A DNA stretch of 42,120 nt from Candidatus Bathyarchaeota archaeon RBG_13_60_20. GTDB lineage: Archaea > Thermoproteota > Bathyarchaeia > TCS64. Location: NCBI GenBank assembly GCA_001775965.1, contig MEZG01000035.1:1-42120 (forward strand), written 5' to 3'. This document shows, piece by piece, positions 21,755-30,396 of this stretch (its first letter is position 1; every line of letters starts with the position of its first letter). Made by a program: the position numbers and the translations under genes. The notes under the pieces were generated by a model. That model saw nothing but the letters and a program-made list of their open reading frames with translations. It was not told the origin of the DNA and made no database searches.

Positions 21755-22450
21755 ATGTTCCGCGTAGGGCTGCTGGTGCCGTCGAGCAACACCGTCATGG
21801 AGCCCGAGTTCTACAGGATGGCTCCCCAGGGGGTGTCGGTGCACAGCGCCCGTATACGGCTCACGGAGTTCACTCACGAGGCGCTGGTGAAGTCGCTGGA
21901 CGGCGTCCAGAGGGAGGCCGAGCTGCTCTCCTCGGCCCGCGTCGACGTCATGGTGTACGGCTGCTCCACATGCGCCATCATAGGCGGCCAGGACTGGGAG
22001 CAGGTCCTCGTGGACCAGATCAAGTTCAACACGGGGATCCGGGTGGTCACCGTCAACCTGGCCATGGTGGAGGCCGTCAGGGCCCTAGGCGGTGGAAGCG
22101 TGGGAGTCGTGACACCCTACACGGACACGCTCAACAGGCTCAAGAGGAGGTACCTGGAGGCCCACGGCCTGACCGTGTCCAGCATAAGGGGGCTGGGCCT
22201 CTCGGACGCCTCCGAGATCGGGGCTGTGGAGGAGGAGGCCGTGATGCCGCTGGTCGAGGAGGCCGCCGAGGAGGCCGACGTCATCCTCATCGGCTGCTCC
22301 AGCATCTCGGTCATCCACCTCATAGAAAGGGTAGAGTCCAGGACAGGGGTCCCCGTCGTCACGAGCAACCAGGCCGGGTTCTGGGCGGCCCTCAGCGGCT
22401 CTGGCCTCAGGGCCGTGGACGGGTACGGGAGGCTCATGAGGCTGCCGTAG
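21755..22450 (+). CDS. Asp/Glu racemase-superfamily enzyme (maleate isomerase/AMDase-like)
   Basis: A 231-residue two-lobed enzyme of the superfamily that includes maleate cis-trans isomerase and arylmalonate decarboxylase. The carboxylate-binding PSSNTVMEPEF (residues 9-19) is typical of that branch. Both catalytic cysteines are present: C70 in VYGCSTCA and C181 in IGCSSIS. The reaction is probably isomerisation or decarboxylation of a dicarboxylate; aspartate racemase is less likely given PSSNT. The ATG is 28 bases after GCTTAATATCC, so leaderless. It converges on the dipeptidase gene 6 bases away. Confidence 0.83.
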   Translation: MFRVGLLVPSSNTVMEPEFYRMAPQGVSVHSARIRLTEFTHEALVKSLDGVQREAELLSSARVDVMVYGCSTCAIIGGQDWEQVLVDQIKFNTGIRVVTVNLAMVEAVRALGGGSVGVVTPYTDTLNRLKRRYLEAHGLTVSSIRGLGLSDASEIGAVEEEAVMPLVEEAAEEADVILIGCSSISVIHLIERVESRTGVPVVTSNQAGFWAALSGSGLRAVDGYGRLMRLP

Positions 22451-22456
22451 GGGCGC

Positions 22457-23710
22457 CTACCAGACCTTCTTGACCAGCTTCAGGCCGTTTCCGCCTATGA
22501 CCTTCGCGATCTCCTGGTCGCTGTACCCGTGCTTGATCATCCAGCGGCACACGTTCTGCAGGCACTCGCTGGGGTTCTCCATGCCGCGCACGTACCTGAG
22601 CGTCTTCAGCTGCTTGACGTTCATGTCGATGCCCAGGTACTTGTTCTCCCCGCCTTTCCCCGGCCTGGCGTAGTGGCCTAGGCCGAGCCTGCTGCTGTTC
22701 TCCAGGTTAGTGAGGTATAGGCCCACGTGGTCCCCGTAGTTGGTGTCCGGGCCGCAGCCGACGTGGTCGATGCCGATGAGGTTGATGCAGTACTCCACGT
22801 GCTCCATGTAGCCCTCCACGCTGTGGAGGGGGTGCTTCTCCGTGGCCGTCAGGTTGGGCGCGGCCTCGATGGCCATGACTCCGCCGCGTTCGCCGAGGGC
22901 CTGGATGACGTCGTCTGGGAACATCCTGGTGGTGGGGGTCAGTGCGCGGGCCCCGGCGTGGCTGATGATTATGGGGTCCCTGCTGAGCTGGATGACCTCT
23001 GCCGCGGTCCTGTCGCTTGTGTGGCTCACGTCCACAAGCAGCCCCAGCTTGTTCATCCTGACCAGGGCATCGTACCCGAACTCGGTGAGGCCGCCGTCCA
23101 GGTGCTCCTTGAGGCCGCTGCCCAGCATGTTGCTCTCACTGTAATTGACTCCGATGCTTCGGACGCCGAGGCCGTACAGGACATCCAGGCGGTCCACCTC
23201 GTTCTCGATGCATGAGGCGGACTCCAGGACCGCGACCCAGGCCAGCTTCCCGCGCCTGTGGGCCTGCTCTATGTCCTCCGCCCTCCTGCAGTGGACCAGG
23301 AAGTCCTGGTGGCCTATGTCGCAGAGCCTCATCCCCAGGTCGTGGACCGTGCTCATCCAGTCCCACCCGTTCTTGGTGTTGATGAAGCTGCTGCCGTCCA
23401 TCATGTTGTCGAAGACGCAGTCCAGGCCGCTCATGGCCAGGGCCTCGTAGGCCAGGACGTTGCGGCCCTCCCTATCGAAGTCCCTGTTCTGGTTGGGGTC
23501 CAGGGGGCTAATGTCTGGGTGGGCGTGGAGGTCCATGACCACGCTCCTCCCCATGACCTCCTCGAACCTCTCCTCCTCGGCCTTGCTCAGGGGGACGGGC
23601 TCCCACCAATCCTTGACGATGGCGTCCCTGAGCTTGAACTCACGGTAGTCGCGGCCCGGCTCAAGGTACTGGTAAGCCTTGTAGCCGCCGTACTTCTTGT
23701 TGCGACCCAT
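22457..23710 (-). CDS. Membrane-dipeptidase-type M19 peptidase
   Basis: A 417-residue metal-dependent dipeptidase of the M19 (renal dipeptidase) family. Metal ligands are visible in MDLHAHPD (H62, H64), VLESASCIE, LVDVSH and ISHAGAR, with a further conserved IGCGPD. The C-terminal family motif VIGGNGLKLVK is present. There is no signal peptide, so it probably acts in the cytoplasm. With the peptide ABC importer at 28.4-35 kb it would fit dipeptide use, though the two are not in one operon. Confidence 0.9.
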   Translation of the reverse strand: MGRNKKYGGYKAYQYLEPGRDYREFKLRDAIVKDWWEPVPLSKAEEERFEEVMGRSVVMDLHAHPDISPLDPNQNRDFDREGRNVLAYEALAMSGLDCVFDNMMDGSSFINTKNGWDWMSTVHDLGMRLCDIGHQDFLVHCRRAEDIEQAHRRGKLAWVAVLESASCIENEVDRLDVLYGLGVRSIGVNYSESNMLGSGLKEHLDGGLTEFGYDALVRMNKLGLLVDVSHTSDRTAAEVIQLSRDPIIISHAGARALTPTTRMFPDDVIQALGERGGVMAIEAAPNLTATEKHPLHSVEGYMEHVEYCINLIGIDHVGCGPDTNYGDHVGLYLTNLENSSRLGLGHYARPGKGGENKYLGIDMNVKQLKTLRYVRGMENPSECLQNVCRWMIKHGYSDQEIAKVIGGNGLKLVKKVW

Positions 23711-23840
23711 AGAAACCGTGTAAGGCTATGCTTCAAGTGTTATTTAACGGGTTAGGCCGCCACGGGGATCAAGAAGGCTACGTGAAATACAGGTTCTTTC
23801 TTGAGCATGGTTTATGATATGATCAGGGCTCATCCCTCGC

Positions 23841-24395
23841 ATGAGGGCCATCGTGCTTCACGGAAGCCCCAGGAAAGGGATGAACTCTGACACCCTGGCC
23901 GGGGAGTTCCTGAGGGGGCTGGCCGAGACGGGCGCCCACGAGGTGAAGCACTTCTACCTCAACGAGATGAGCGTCAGGCCCTGCCAAGGGTGCCTCAGCT
24001 GCGCGTCCTCTCCCAGCCACAGGTGCGCCATAGACGACGACATGGGTCTCATATACGAAGCGTACCGAGACGCGGGCCTGATCGTGTGGGCGAGCCCAAT
24101 GTACTGGGGCTACATCACGGCGCAGATGAAGGCCGTCCAGGACAGGATGGAGGCTCTGGCATGGGAGGGCTTCGACGGCAAGACCTTCGCGGTGCTCCTA
24201 ACGTACCGGCACCACTACGAGTCGGCAGCCAACATGTTCAGACGCATAGCGCCCCACTTCCATATAGACCTGCACATGGTTTCGTGCAGGACTTACGACC
24301 CCGAGATGAGGCTGGACATACCCATTGAGGCGTGCGCCGCGGAGCTCAGGGAAGCCTACGCTCTAGGCAGGAGGCTGGGCGCAGGAGCAGGCTGA
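23841..24395 (+). CDS. NADPH-dependent FMN reductase-type flavoprotein
   Basis: A 184-residue flavodoxin-fold protein. The FMN-phosphate loop is GSPRKGMNSDTL, and a CQGCLSC motif with a later Cys (residues near 49-62) matches the iron-sulfur-flavoprotein-like branch. The ASPMYWGYITAQMKAVQDR segment is typical of the NAD(P)H:FMN reductase family. It may reduce quinones, metals or partner proteins. The cysteines are spaced less compactly than in true ISF cluster proteins, so cluster binding is uncertain. A TATA-like TTTATGATA is about 27 bases upstream. Confidence 0.84.
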   Translation: MRAIVLHGSPRKGMNSDTLAGEFLRGLAETGAHEVKHFYLNEMSVRPCQGCLSCASSPSHRCAIDDDMGLIYEAYRDAGLIVWASPMYWGYITAQMKAVQDRMEALAWEGFDGKTFAVLLTYRHHYESAANMFRRIAPHFHIDLHMVSCRTYDPEMRLDIPIEACAAELREAYALGRRLGAGAG

Positions 24396-24398
24396 GCC

Positions 24399-24560
24399 TC
24401 ACCTCTTCTCCCTGTCGAGCCAATCCTTGATCCTATCGATGGATCCCGACCTGTGGGTGCGCTCGCAGTGGGACGCGTAGTACTGGCCCCTTACGGGGTC
24501 GTACCAGATGTCGAAGCCCCTGTAGTTCTCGGCGACCCTGGGGAACCTCTGTTTACCCAC
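24399..24560 (-). CDS. Small hypothetical protein
   Basis: A 53-residue protein from a GTG at 24560 that overlaps the end of the GGR-family gene by 8 bases, so it is probably co-translated with it. It contains NYRGFDIWYDPVRGQYYA and IDRIKDWLDREKR, a small beta-sheet plus helix in look. I do not recognise it. A start further upstream at 24614 would add a Cys-rich stretch inside the neighbouring gene and is less likely. Confidence 0.55.
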   Translation of the reverse strand: MGKQRFPRVAENYRGFDIWYDPVRGQYYASHCERTHRSGSIDRIKDWLDREKR

Positions 24561-25755
24561 GTGGTCGCCCTCCTTGCACGAGGGACAGCAACTCCCCCAG
24601 AGCGACACGCCCAAGGCTGCGGACCATTGTTGCCAGCATAGCAGGGTCGGTCAAAGCCTCCCTGATGACCCCCGCCTGCATGTCCACGTCGCCCCTCTCG
24701 AGGAGCATCTGCGCCCTGGCCTGAAGCCCCTCCTCCTTGAAGGCTTGGAGCGCCCTGCTGAGGCGCTCGTCTCCCAGCCCGTTCATGAGCCCCCTGAGGG
24801 CGAGCATCAGGCTGAACTCGTGGCCGTACCGCCTCCTCCACAGCCCCTCGTAGCGGCCCAGGTCTCTCCCGTCGCCGAGGTGCTCCGAGGCCACGTCCCC
24901 AGCAATACCGGCGCAGAGGCCTCCGAGCACGACGCCTCCCCCCGTGGTTGGCTTGACCTGGCCCGCCGCGTCCCCCACCAAGAGCACGTTGCCGTACACG
25001 GTGCGCTGGACGGGCCCCCCGGTGCACACGCGGCCAGCCCTGACCCTGGCCTGGGGCTCGACGCCGAAACGGTTCCTCAAGAACCCCTTGAGGCAGGCGA
25101 GCCCGTCGCCTCTGGAGGCGAGCCCGCACCTGGCCTCGCCGTCCCCTGTGGGTATGACCCACGCGAAGAACCCCCCGGCCAAGCTATCCCCGAACCAGAG
25201 CTCCACCATGCCTTGCTCCACCTCCACGCCGTCTAACTCCGCGTTGAACCCGTTGAGGAGCCCCCGCTGCCCCGCGTCGTGGCCCGCTTGGCCCAGCAGG
25301 CGGGCCCCCGGCCCCTCCGCGTCGATGACCACGCTGGGCTCAAGGACCCCGCCTCGGACCCTCAGCGCGGCCGTGCCCCCATTAAAGTCCAGAGCCTCAA
25401 CTCTCTTAGATAGAATGAGCTCGGCTCCCGCGTCCGCCGCCCTCTCGGCCAGGTGCCTGTCGAAGGAGGAGCGGTCCACCACGTACGCCCTGGGCCTGCT
25501 ATCCCTCAGCTCCATGTGCTCGCCGCTGGGCGCGTAGACGCGGCCGCCATACACCTCGCCTTGGATGAAATCCTCTCGGGGCTCCAAGCCCAGCCTCCTC
25601 AGGCCCTCGACGCTGATAAGCCCGGCGCAATGGCACGGCTCCCCGACGGCCGAGTGCTCCTCGTAAACCTGGACGCTGAACCCTCGTTCAGCCACACGCT
25701 TGGCCGCGAGGAGTCCCGCGGGGCCTGCGCCCACAACGGCTACCTCGGGCCTCAA
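24553..25755 (-). CDS. Geranylgeranyl reductase-family FAD protein
   Basis: A 400-residue flavoprotein of the GGR family. It has an N-terminal GAGPAG loop (residues 9-14), the catalytic-loop motif PCHCAGLIS (about 41-49), and NVLLVGDAAGQVKPTTGGG (about 268-286) for FAD binding. In archaea GGRs saturate the isoprenoid chains of membrane lipids, but paralogues act on quinones and other polyprenyl compounds. The start is a TTG 12 bases after the FKBP stop, so it follows the chaperone gene in one transcript. It is followed by a short overlapping gene. Confidence 0.88.
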   Translation of the reverse strand: MRPEVAVVGAGPAGLLAAKRVAERGFSVQVYEEHSAVGEPCHCAGLISVEGLRRLGLEPREDFIQGEVYGGRVYAPSGEHMELRDSRPRAYVVDRSSFDRHLAERAADAGAELILSKRVEALDFNGGTAALRVRGGVLEPSVVIDAEGPGARLLGQAGHDAGQRGLLNGFNAELDGVEVEQGMVELWFGDSLAGGFFAWVIPTGDGEARCGLASRGDGLACLKGFLRNRFGVEPQARVRAGRVCTGGPVQRTVYGNVLLVGDAAGQVKPTTGGGVVLGGLCAGIAGDVASEHLGDGRDLGRYEGLWRRRYGHEFSLMLALRGLMNGLGDERLSRALQAFKEEGLQARAQMLLERGDVDMQAGVIREALTDPAMLATMVRSLGRVALGELLSLVQGGRPRG

Positions 25756-25767
25756 GGGTTAAACCCC

Positions 25768-26589
25768 CTAGGATCGCTTGACGGTCTCGTAGTACTCGAC
25801 TTCGTCCAGGTCAGGGAAGTACTTGAGGATGTCCAGGGCCACTCCGCGTTTGGCGATCTGGATGTTCTCGCCGAAGAAAATCTTCTCGGGGACCCCGACC
25901 CTGAGCTTCTTCTTGGTCTTCTTGACCTCGAACTCGCCGGCCTCGATGCCCAGGAACCTGCGGCCTATGAGTGCCTCGTACTTCTTCTTGTCGTCCGTGA
26001 TGTGCTCAGTGACCTTGACCTTGTACAGTATCTTGCGGCCCGCCAGCGGATGGTTGTAGTCCACCTGGACGCGGCCCGCGCCCACGCTCCTGACGACGGC
26101 CGGCCTGCCGTCGATCTCCAGCTCGGCCCCAACGGCCGGGTTCACTCCTTTGCTGCGGAGCACCCTGTAGGGGATGGTCTGGACGTTGGCTGGGTTACGC
26201 TCGCCGAAGGCTTCCCCCGCTGGGACCTCGATCTCCTTCTCCTCGTCGAAGGGTGTCCCGGGGAGCCTGCTGTCCAGGCCGCGGAGGACGAAGCCGTCCC
26301 CCACGATCACGAGCCTGGGCCCGTAGGTTCTCTCCTCGCTGTGGATGCCGTGCTCCCGTGCAGCCTCCTCGCTGGTGGTCTCGAAGACCTCGCCGGTCTC
26401 CTCCGCGGTGCCTGTCATCTCCAGCATGATGAAGTCTCCCTTGTTCACCGCGTTCTCGTAGTGGACCTCCTCCTCTTCAGGCTCCTTGGCCTCAGCGGCC
26501 TCACCCTGAGCCTGTTCGGCGGCCTCTACTTCCTGCTCCTCGGCCTTCTCTTCCTCCTCAAGGGCCTCAGGTTTCTTTTCGTCGCTCAT
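25768..26589 (-). CDS. FKBP-type peptidyl-prolyl isomerase (SlyD-like)
   Basis: A 273-residue protein. A long acidic, Glu/Ala-rich N-terminal tail (about 40 residues) is followed by an FKBP domain with an inserted flap, as in archaeal long FKBPs. Motifs are VIVGDGFVLRGLDSRLPG, EIEVPAGEAFGERNP and VDYNHPLAGRKILYKV. A C-terminal beta-alpha domain (about 185-270) is the usual extension of these proteins. It catalyses prolyl isomerisation and acts as a chaperone. I start at ATG 26589; an ATG three codons earlier is also possible. A TATA-like CTTTAAATGC is near 26655-26664. Confidence 0.92.
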   Translation of the reverse strand: MSDEKKPEALEEEEKAEEQEVEAAEQAQGEAAEAKEPEEEEVHYENAVNKGDFIMLEMTGTAEETGEVFETTSEEAAREHGIHSEERTYGPRLVIVGDGFVLRGLDSRLPGTPFDEEKEIEVPAGEAFGERNPANVQTIPYRVLRSKGVNPAVGAELEIDGRPAVVRSVGAGRVQVDYNHPLAGRKILYKVKVTEHITDDKKKYEALIGRRFLGIEAGEFEVKKTKKKLRVGVPEKIFFGENIQIAKRGVALDILKYFPDLDEVEYYETVKRS

Positions 26590-26737
26590 AGCATTCACTG
26601 TCGAGATTGATGAGCCAAGTTTTCCTTGGATTCTGTGACTGTATCGATGCTAAGCATTTAAAGGCTTTCTATCCGGCCGAGCTGAAACCTGGGGATCAGA
26701 CCTCTCGTATATAAACCGCTGAAGGTATGAATTGTTC

Positions 26738-28363
26738 ATGGTCACACGCCTAGCGCGGTACGCCCAGATCGCCGGTATCCTCACCAAGTACGGCTTCGGC
26801 ATCTTCCTACAGGAGCTGTTCCCGGAGGAGAAGCGCCCCGAGTTCCTGAGGCACGAGGAAGGTGTCGAGACCTTGGACGTCTACAGGCGCATAAGGATGG
26901 CCATCGAGGAGCTGGGCCCCACCTTCATCAAGCTGGGCCAGATAATGAGCGTCAGGCGCGACATGCTGCCGCTCCAGATGATCGAGGAGCTGCTGAAGCT
27001 GACGGACAGCGTAAAGTCGGTGCCCTTCGAGGAAGTACGACCCCTCATAGAGGAGACCTGCGGGCCCCTCAGCGAGCTGTGCCTGCTGGTGGACGAGGAG
27101 CCGGTGGCCGCGGCCAGCCTCAGCCAAGCCCACAGGGCCGTGATGAAGGACGGGGCGGAGGTGGTCTTCAAGGTCCAGCGCCCCAACATCCAGGAGCTCA
27201 TAGAGGTTGACCTGGCCATACTGGAGAGCCTCGCGGAGCGCGCCGAGAGGAGCCTCCCCTACCTGGCGCCGTACAACCCTGTGGGGCTCGTGGAGGAGTT
27301 CAGCCACCAGATGAGGAAGGAGCTGGACTTCGTCAGGGACGGCAAGAACGCGGAGACCATCCGCGACAACATGAAGGAGCTTCCGGAGGTCAAGGTTCCG
27401 AGGATTTACTGGGAGTACAGCGGCCCCCGGCTACTGGTCATGGAGTACATCCACGGCACAAGGATCGACGACGTGGAGAGGCTCAGGGAGAAGCACGACC
27501 TAAAGAGCCTGGCCGAGGTGGGGTTCCACGCGTACCTGAAGCAGATATTCGTGGACGGGTTCTTCCACGGCGACCCGCACCCAGGGAACCTCCTGGTCAC
27601 CGACGACGGAAAGCTTGTGTTCCTGGACTTCGGCATGGTGGGCATCCTGCGGCCCGAGCGCCGCCTCGCCTACACCCGTGTCCTGTACAGCGTAGTCTCC
27701 TCTGACGTGAACATGCTCCTGGACAGCTTGGAGGACTTGGACGTGGCCGTCGATCCCAGGGACCTGGACGGCTTCAAGGACGAGATGTACGTCGTCATGC
27801 AGGAGACCAGGCGCTACCAGCTGGGGGAGTACAGCTTCATGGATACCATGGTCGACCTCTCAGGTATCCTCTACAGGTACAGGGTCAGGATGCCGGGCAC
27901 CTTCATGCTCATGGTCAAGGTCGTGGCCATGGTCACCGACGTAGGGGTTCTCCTGGACCCCGAGTTCAACTTCATCGAACGCGTCAAGCCCTACCTGAAC
28001 AGGATTATGGTTGGTGGTATGCTAAAGCCGGAGCACTTGGAGGAGACCGCGAGCAACCTCGCCAACGAGATAATGGGGCTCCCCAGGGCCGTCAGGAGAT
28101 TCGCGGACGCCCTCATATCGGGGCGCTCTAGGATGGAGGTGAACATGCCAGAGGTGGCTAGGATCGAGAGGGCGATGGACCGGTCCAGTCAGAGGATGCA
28201 GCTGAGCTTGCTGGCCTCGGCCATAATAATCGGGATAGGGCTGGTTTCACTCTCGTACCAGGGGGCCGTGGTCCCATTCAGGGAGTTCTTGATCCCGCTG
28301 GGCTTGGTGGTCCTCCTAGCATTAATAGTCAAATCCTTCAGCAATCCACGTGGGGAGAACTAG
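26738..28363 (+). CDS. ABC1/UbiB (AarF) family atypical kinase
   Basis: A 541-residue UbiB/AarF-type protein. The family-specific KxGQ motif is IKLGQIMSVR (about residue 66). The ATP-binding Lys is in VFKVQRP (about 145), and catalytic elements are HGDPHPGNLL (about 278) and VFLDFGMVG. Two C-terminal membrane helices (about 490-535) anchor it. UbiB proteins act as ATPases or kinases in quinone or isoprenoid lipid metabolism. A strong CGTATATAAACC (26707-26718) is 26 bases before ATG 26738, so I prefer this start over a TTG two codons earlier. Confidence 0.92.
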   Translation: MVTRLARYAQIAGILTKYGFGIFLQELFPEEKRPEFLRHEEGVETLDVYRRIRMAIEELGPTFIKLGQIMSVRRDMLPLQMIEELLKLTDSVKSVPFEEVRPLIEETCGPLSELCLLVDEEPVAAASLSQAHRAVMKDGAEVVFKVQRPNIQELIEVDLAILESLAERAERSLPYLAPYNPVGLVEEFSHQMRKELDFVRDGKNAETIRDNMKELPEVKVPRIYWEYSGPRLLVMEYIHGTRIDDVERLREKHDLKSLAEVGFHAYLKQIFVDGFFHGDPHPGNLLVTDDGKLVFLDFGMVGILRPERRLAYTRVLYSVVSSDVNMLLDSLEDLDVAVDPRDLDGFKDEMYVVMQETRRYQLGEYSFMDTMVDLSGILYRYRVRMPGTFMLMVKVVAMVTDVGVLLDPEFNFIERVKPYLNRIMVGGMLKPEHLEETASNLANEIMGLPRAVRRFADALISGRSRMEVNMPEVARIERAMDRSSQRMQLSLLASAIIIGIGLVSLSYQGAVVPFREFLIPLGLVVLLALIVKSFSNPRGEN

Positions 28364-28365
28364 TA

Positions 28366-29421
28366 TCAGGTCTCGGCCTGGTCCTCGGGGAGCCTCCCCC
28401 GCTTCAGCCGACCCGCATGGAACTCATCTTGCAGGAAGCAGGCGGCCGCGTGGCCCGGCTCCACCTCAACGAGCGGCGGCTCCTCGACCTTGCACCTGTC
28501 GAAGGCGTAGGGGCACCTTGGGTGGAACCTGCAGCCCGGCGGCACGTTGATGGGCTGCGGCGTCTCCCCCCTGATAGGGAGGTCGCCCCGCCTCCTCTCC
28601 GCGTCGGGCACCGGTACCGCGGCCATGAGTGCCTGGGTGTACGGGTGGTCTGGGTCGTCAAGAACATCATGGGTGCCGCCGCACTCTATGAGCTTCCCCA
28701 GGTACATGACGCCGATGTCGTCGCTCATGTACCGCGCTATAGCCAGGTCGTGAGTTATGAAGAGGATGGTGAGGCCAAGCTTCTCCCGTATGTCCAGCAT
28801 AAGGTTCAGCACCTCGGTGCGTATTGAGACGTCCAGCATGGAGACGGGCTCGTCGGCCACCACGAACCTGGGCTTCAGTATCAGGACCCTGGCTATGGCT
28901 ACGCGCTGCCTCTGGCCGCCGCTCAGCTCATGGGGGTACCTGAACAGGAACTCCTCAGGGGGTATGAGCTGCACCTCGTTTAGCGCCTCCGAGATCAGGG
29001 CGCGCCGCTCCTCGTCCCCCGCGCCTATCCCGTGTATCTCTAGGGGCTCGGCCACCAGCTCGTAGATGGTCATCTTGGGGTTCAGGGACTCGAAGGGGTC
29101 CTGGAAGATTATCTGCATCTCCCTGCGGTACGCCTTGACCTCGCCCCTGGGCAGCTCGTCCACGTCGACGCCGTCGAACAGGACGTGGCCCGAGGTGGGC
29201 TCTATGAGCCTGATGACCGCCCTGCCCGTGGTTGTCTTGCCGCACCCGCTCTCACCCACAAGGCCGAATATTTCCCCGCTCTTGATGGTGAAGCTGACGC
29301 CGTCAACGGCCTTGACCATGGGCACCTCCCTGCGTAGGAGGCTGTCCAGGAGGCTCATGTGGACCGGGAAGTGCTTCACCAAGCCCTCGACCCTCACCAG
29401 CCTCTCGCTCATGGCCGTCAC
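28366..29421 (-). CDS. Oligopeptide ABC importer ATPase (OppF/DppF)
   Basis: A 351-residue ATPase with Walker A GESGCGKTTTG, signature LSGGQRQRVA, a Walker B ending in VVADEPVS (the usual catalytic Glu present) and the switch His in FITHDL. The C-terminal oligopeptide extension has CRFHPRCPYAFDRC, a Cys cluster that binds an iron-sulfur centre in related proteins. The GTG start overlaps the OppD stop (GTGA). It is the last gene of a five-gene operon. Confidence 0.93.
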   Translation of the reverse strand: MTAMSERLVRVEGLVKHFPVHMSLLDSLLRREVPMVKAVDGVSFTIKSGEIFGLVGESGCGKTTTGRAVIRLIEPTSGHVLFDGVDVDELPRGEVKAYRREMQIIFQDPFESLNPKMTIYELVAEPLEIHGIGAGDEERRALISEALNEVQLIPPEEFLFRYPHELSGGQRQRVAIARVLILKPRFVVADEPVSMLDVSIRTEVLNLMLDIREKLGLTILFITHDLAIARYMSDDIGVMYLGKLIECGGTHDVLDDPDHPYTQALMAAVPVPDAERRRGDLPIRGETPQPINVPPGCRFHPRCPYAFDRCKVEEPPLVEVEPGHAAACFLQDEFHAGRLKRGRLPEDQAET

Positions 29422-30395
29422 CTATACTCCGGGTGCCTGTTCACCATGTGGCAGGCCACCATGTGGTTCTCATGGGTCTCCAGCAGCGGAGGGACGATGC
29501 GGGTGCAGACATCCCTGGCGTGGGGGCACCTGGGGTGGAACCTGCACCCAGGTGGAGGGTCCAGCAGGTTTGGCGGGTTCCCCGTGATGGACTCCAGCCG
29601 CTTCCGCTCGCCCGTCAGTTTAGGGAACGCCCCTATCAGGCCCACGGAGTAGGGGTGGAGGGGGTGCCTGAACATCTCGACCGTGGACGTGTTCTCCACG
29701 ATGCTCCCAGCGTACATTATGACGGTCCTCTCGCACGTCTCGGCCACCACGGAGAGGTCGTGGCTTATGAGTATCATTGAGAGGCCCAGATCCCTCTGCA
29801 GGGTCTTGATGACCTTCAGCACCTGGGCCTGCACTATGACGTCCAGGGCCGTGGTGGGCTCGTCCGCGATCACTATCTCCGGGTTACAGGCCAGCGCCAT
29901 GGCTATCATGGCGCGCTGCTTCATGCCCCCGCTGAACTCATGGGGGTAGTTACCCGCTCTGGATGGGTCGATGCCCACCCGCTTCAGGAGCTCCAGGGTG
30001 CGCTTCTCAGCCTCCTTCTCGGATACATCCTCGTGGGTGAGGATGGCCTCGATGATCTGGTCTTTGACGGTGAAGACCGGGTTGAGGGCGTTCATGGCGG
30101 CCTGAGGCACCATGGATATACGTTTCCACCTGACTTCCCGCCTGATCTTCTCGTCGTCCAGGGCCAGCACGTTCATTCCGTCTAGGGTGATGGAGCCGCC
30201 CAGAAACTTGGCGTTGCCGGGCTGCAGCTTCATCAGGGCCAGGGCCACGCTGGTCTTGCCGCACCCCGACTCTCCGGCTATGCCCAGGCTCTCGCCCGCC
30301 TCCAGGCTGAAGCTCACGTCGTCCACTGCCTTAACGTCGCCTTTCACGGTCCCGTAGTGCATCTTCAGGCCCCTGACCTCGAGCAGCGCCGTCAT
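29418..30395 (-). CDS. Oligopeptide ABC importer ATPase (OppD/DppD)
   Basis: A 325-residue ATPase with Walker A GESGCGKTSVAL, signature EFSGGMKQRA (the GMKQR form usual for OppD), Walker B IVIADEPTTALD and switch His ISHDLSV. The C-terminal oligopeptide motif CRFHPRCPHARDVC is present. Paired with OppF it forms the ATPase heterodimer of the importer. It starts 1 base after the OppC stop. Confidence 0.93.
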   Translation of the reverse strand: MTALLEVRGLKMHYGTVKGDVKAVDDVSFSLEAGESLGIAGESGCGKTSVALALMKLQPGNAKFLGGSITLDGMNVLALDDEKIRREVRWKRISMVPQAAMNALNPVFTVKDQIIEAILTHEDVSEKEAEKRTLELLKRVGIDPSRAGNYPHEFSGGMKQRAMIAMALACNPEIVIADEPTTALDVIVQAQVLKVIKTLQRDLGLSMILISHDLSVVAETCERTVIMYAGSIVENTSTVEMFRHPLHPYSVGLIGAFPKLTGERKRLESITGNPPNLLDPPPGCRFHPRCPHARDVCTRIVPPLLETHENHMVACHMVNRHPEYR

Positions 30396-30396
30396 C

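Noticed and set aside
25453..26610. Open frame of 385 codons opposite the GGR and FKBP genes
   Set aside because: It spans two confident genes on the other strand and has an artificial Leu/Gly/Asp-rich composition.
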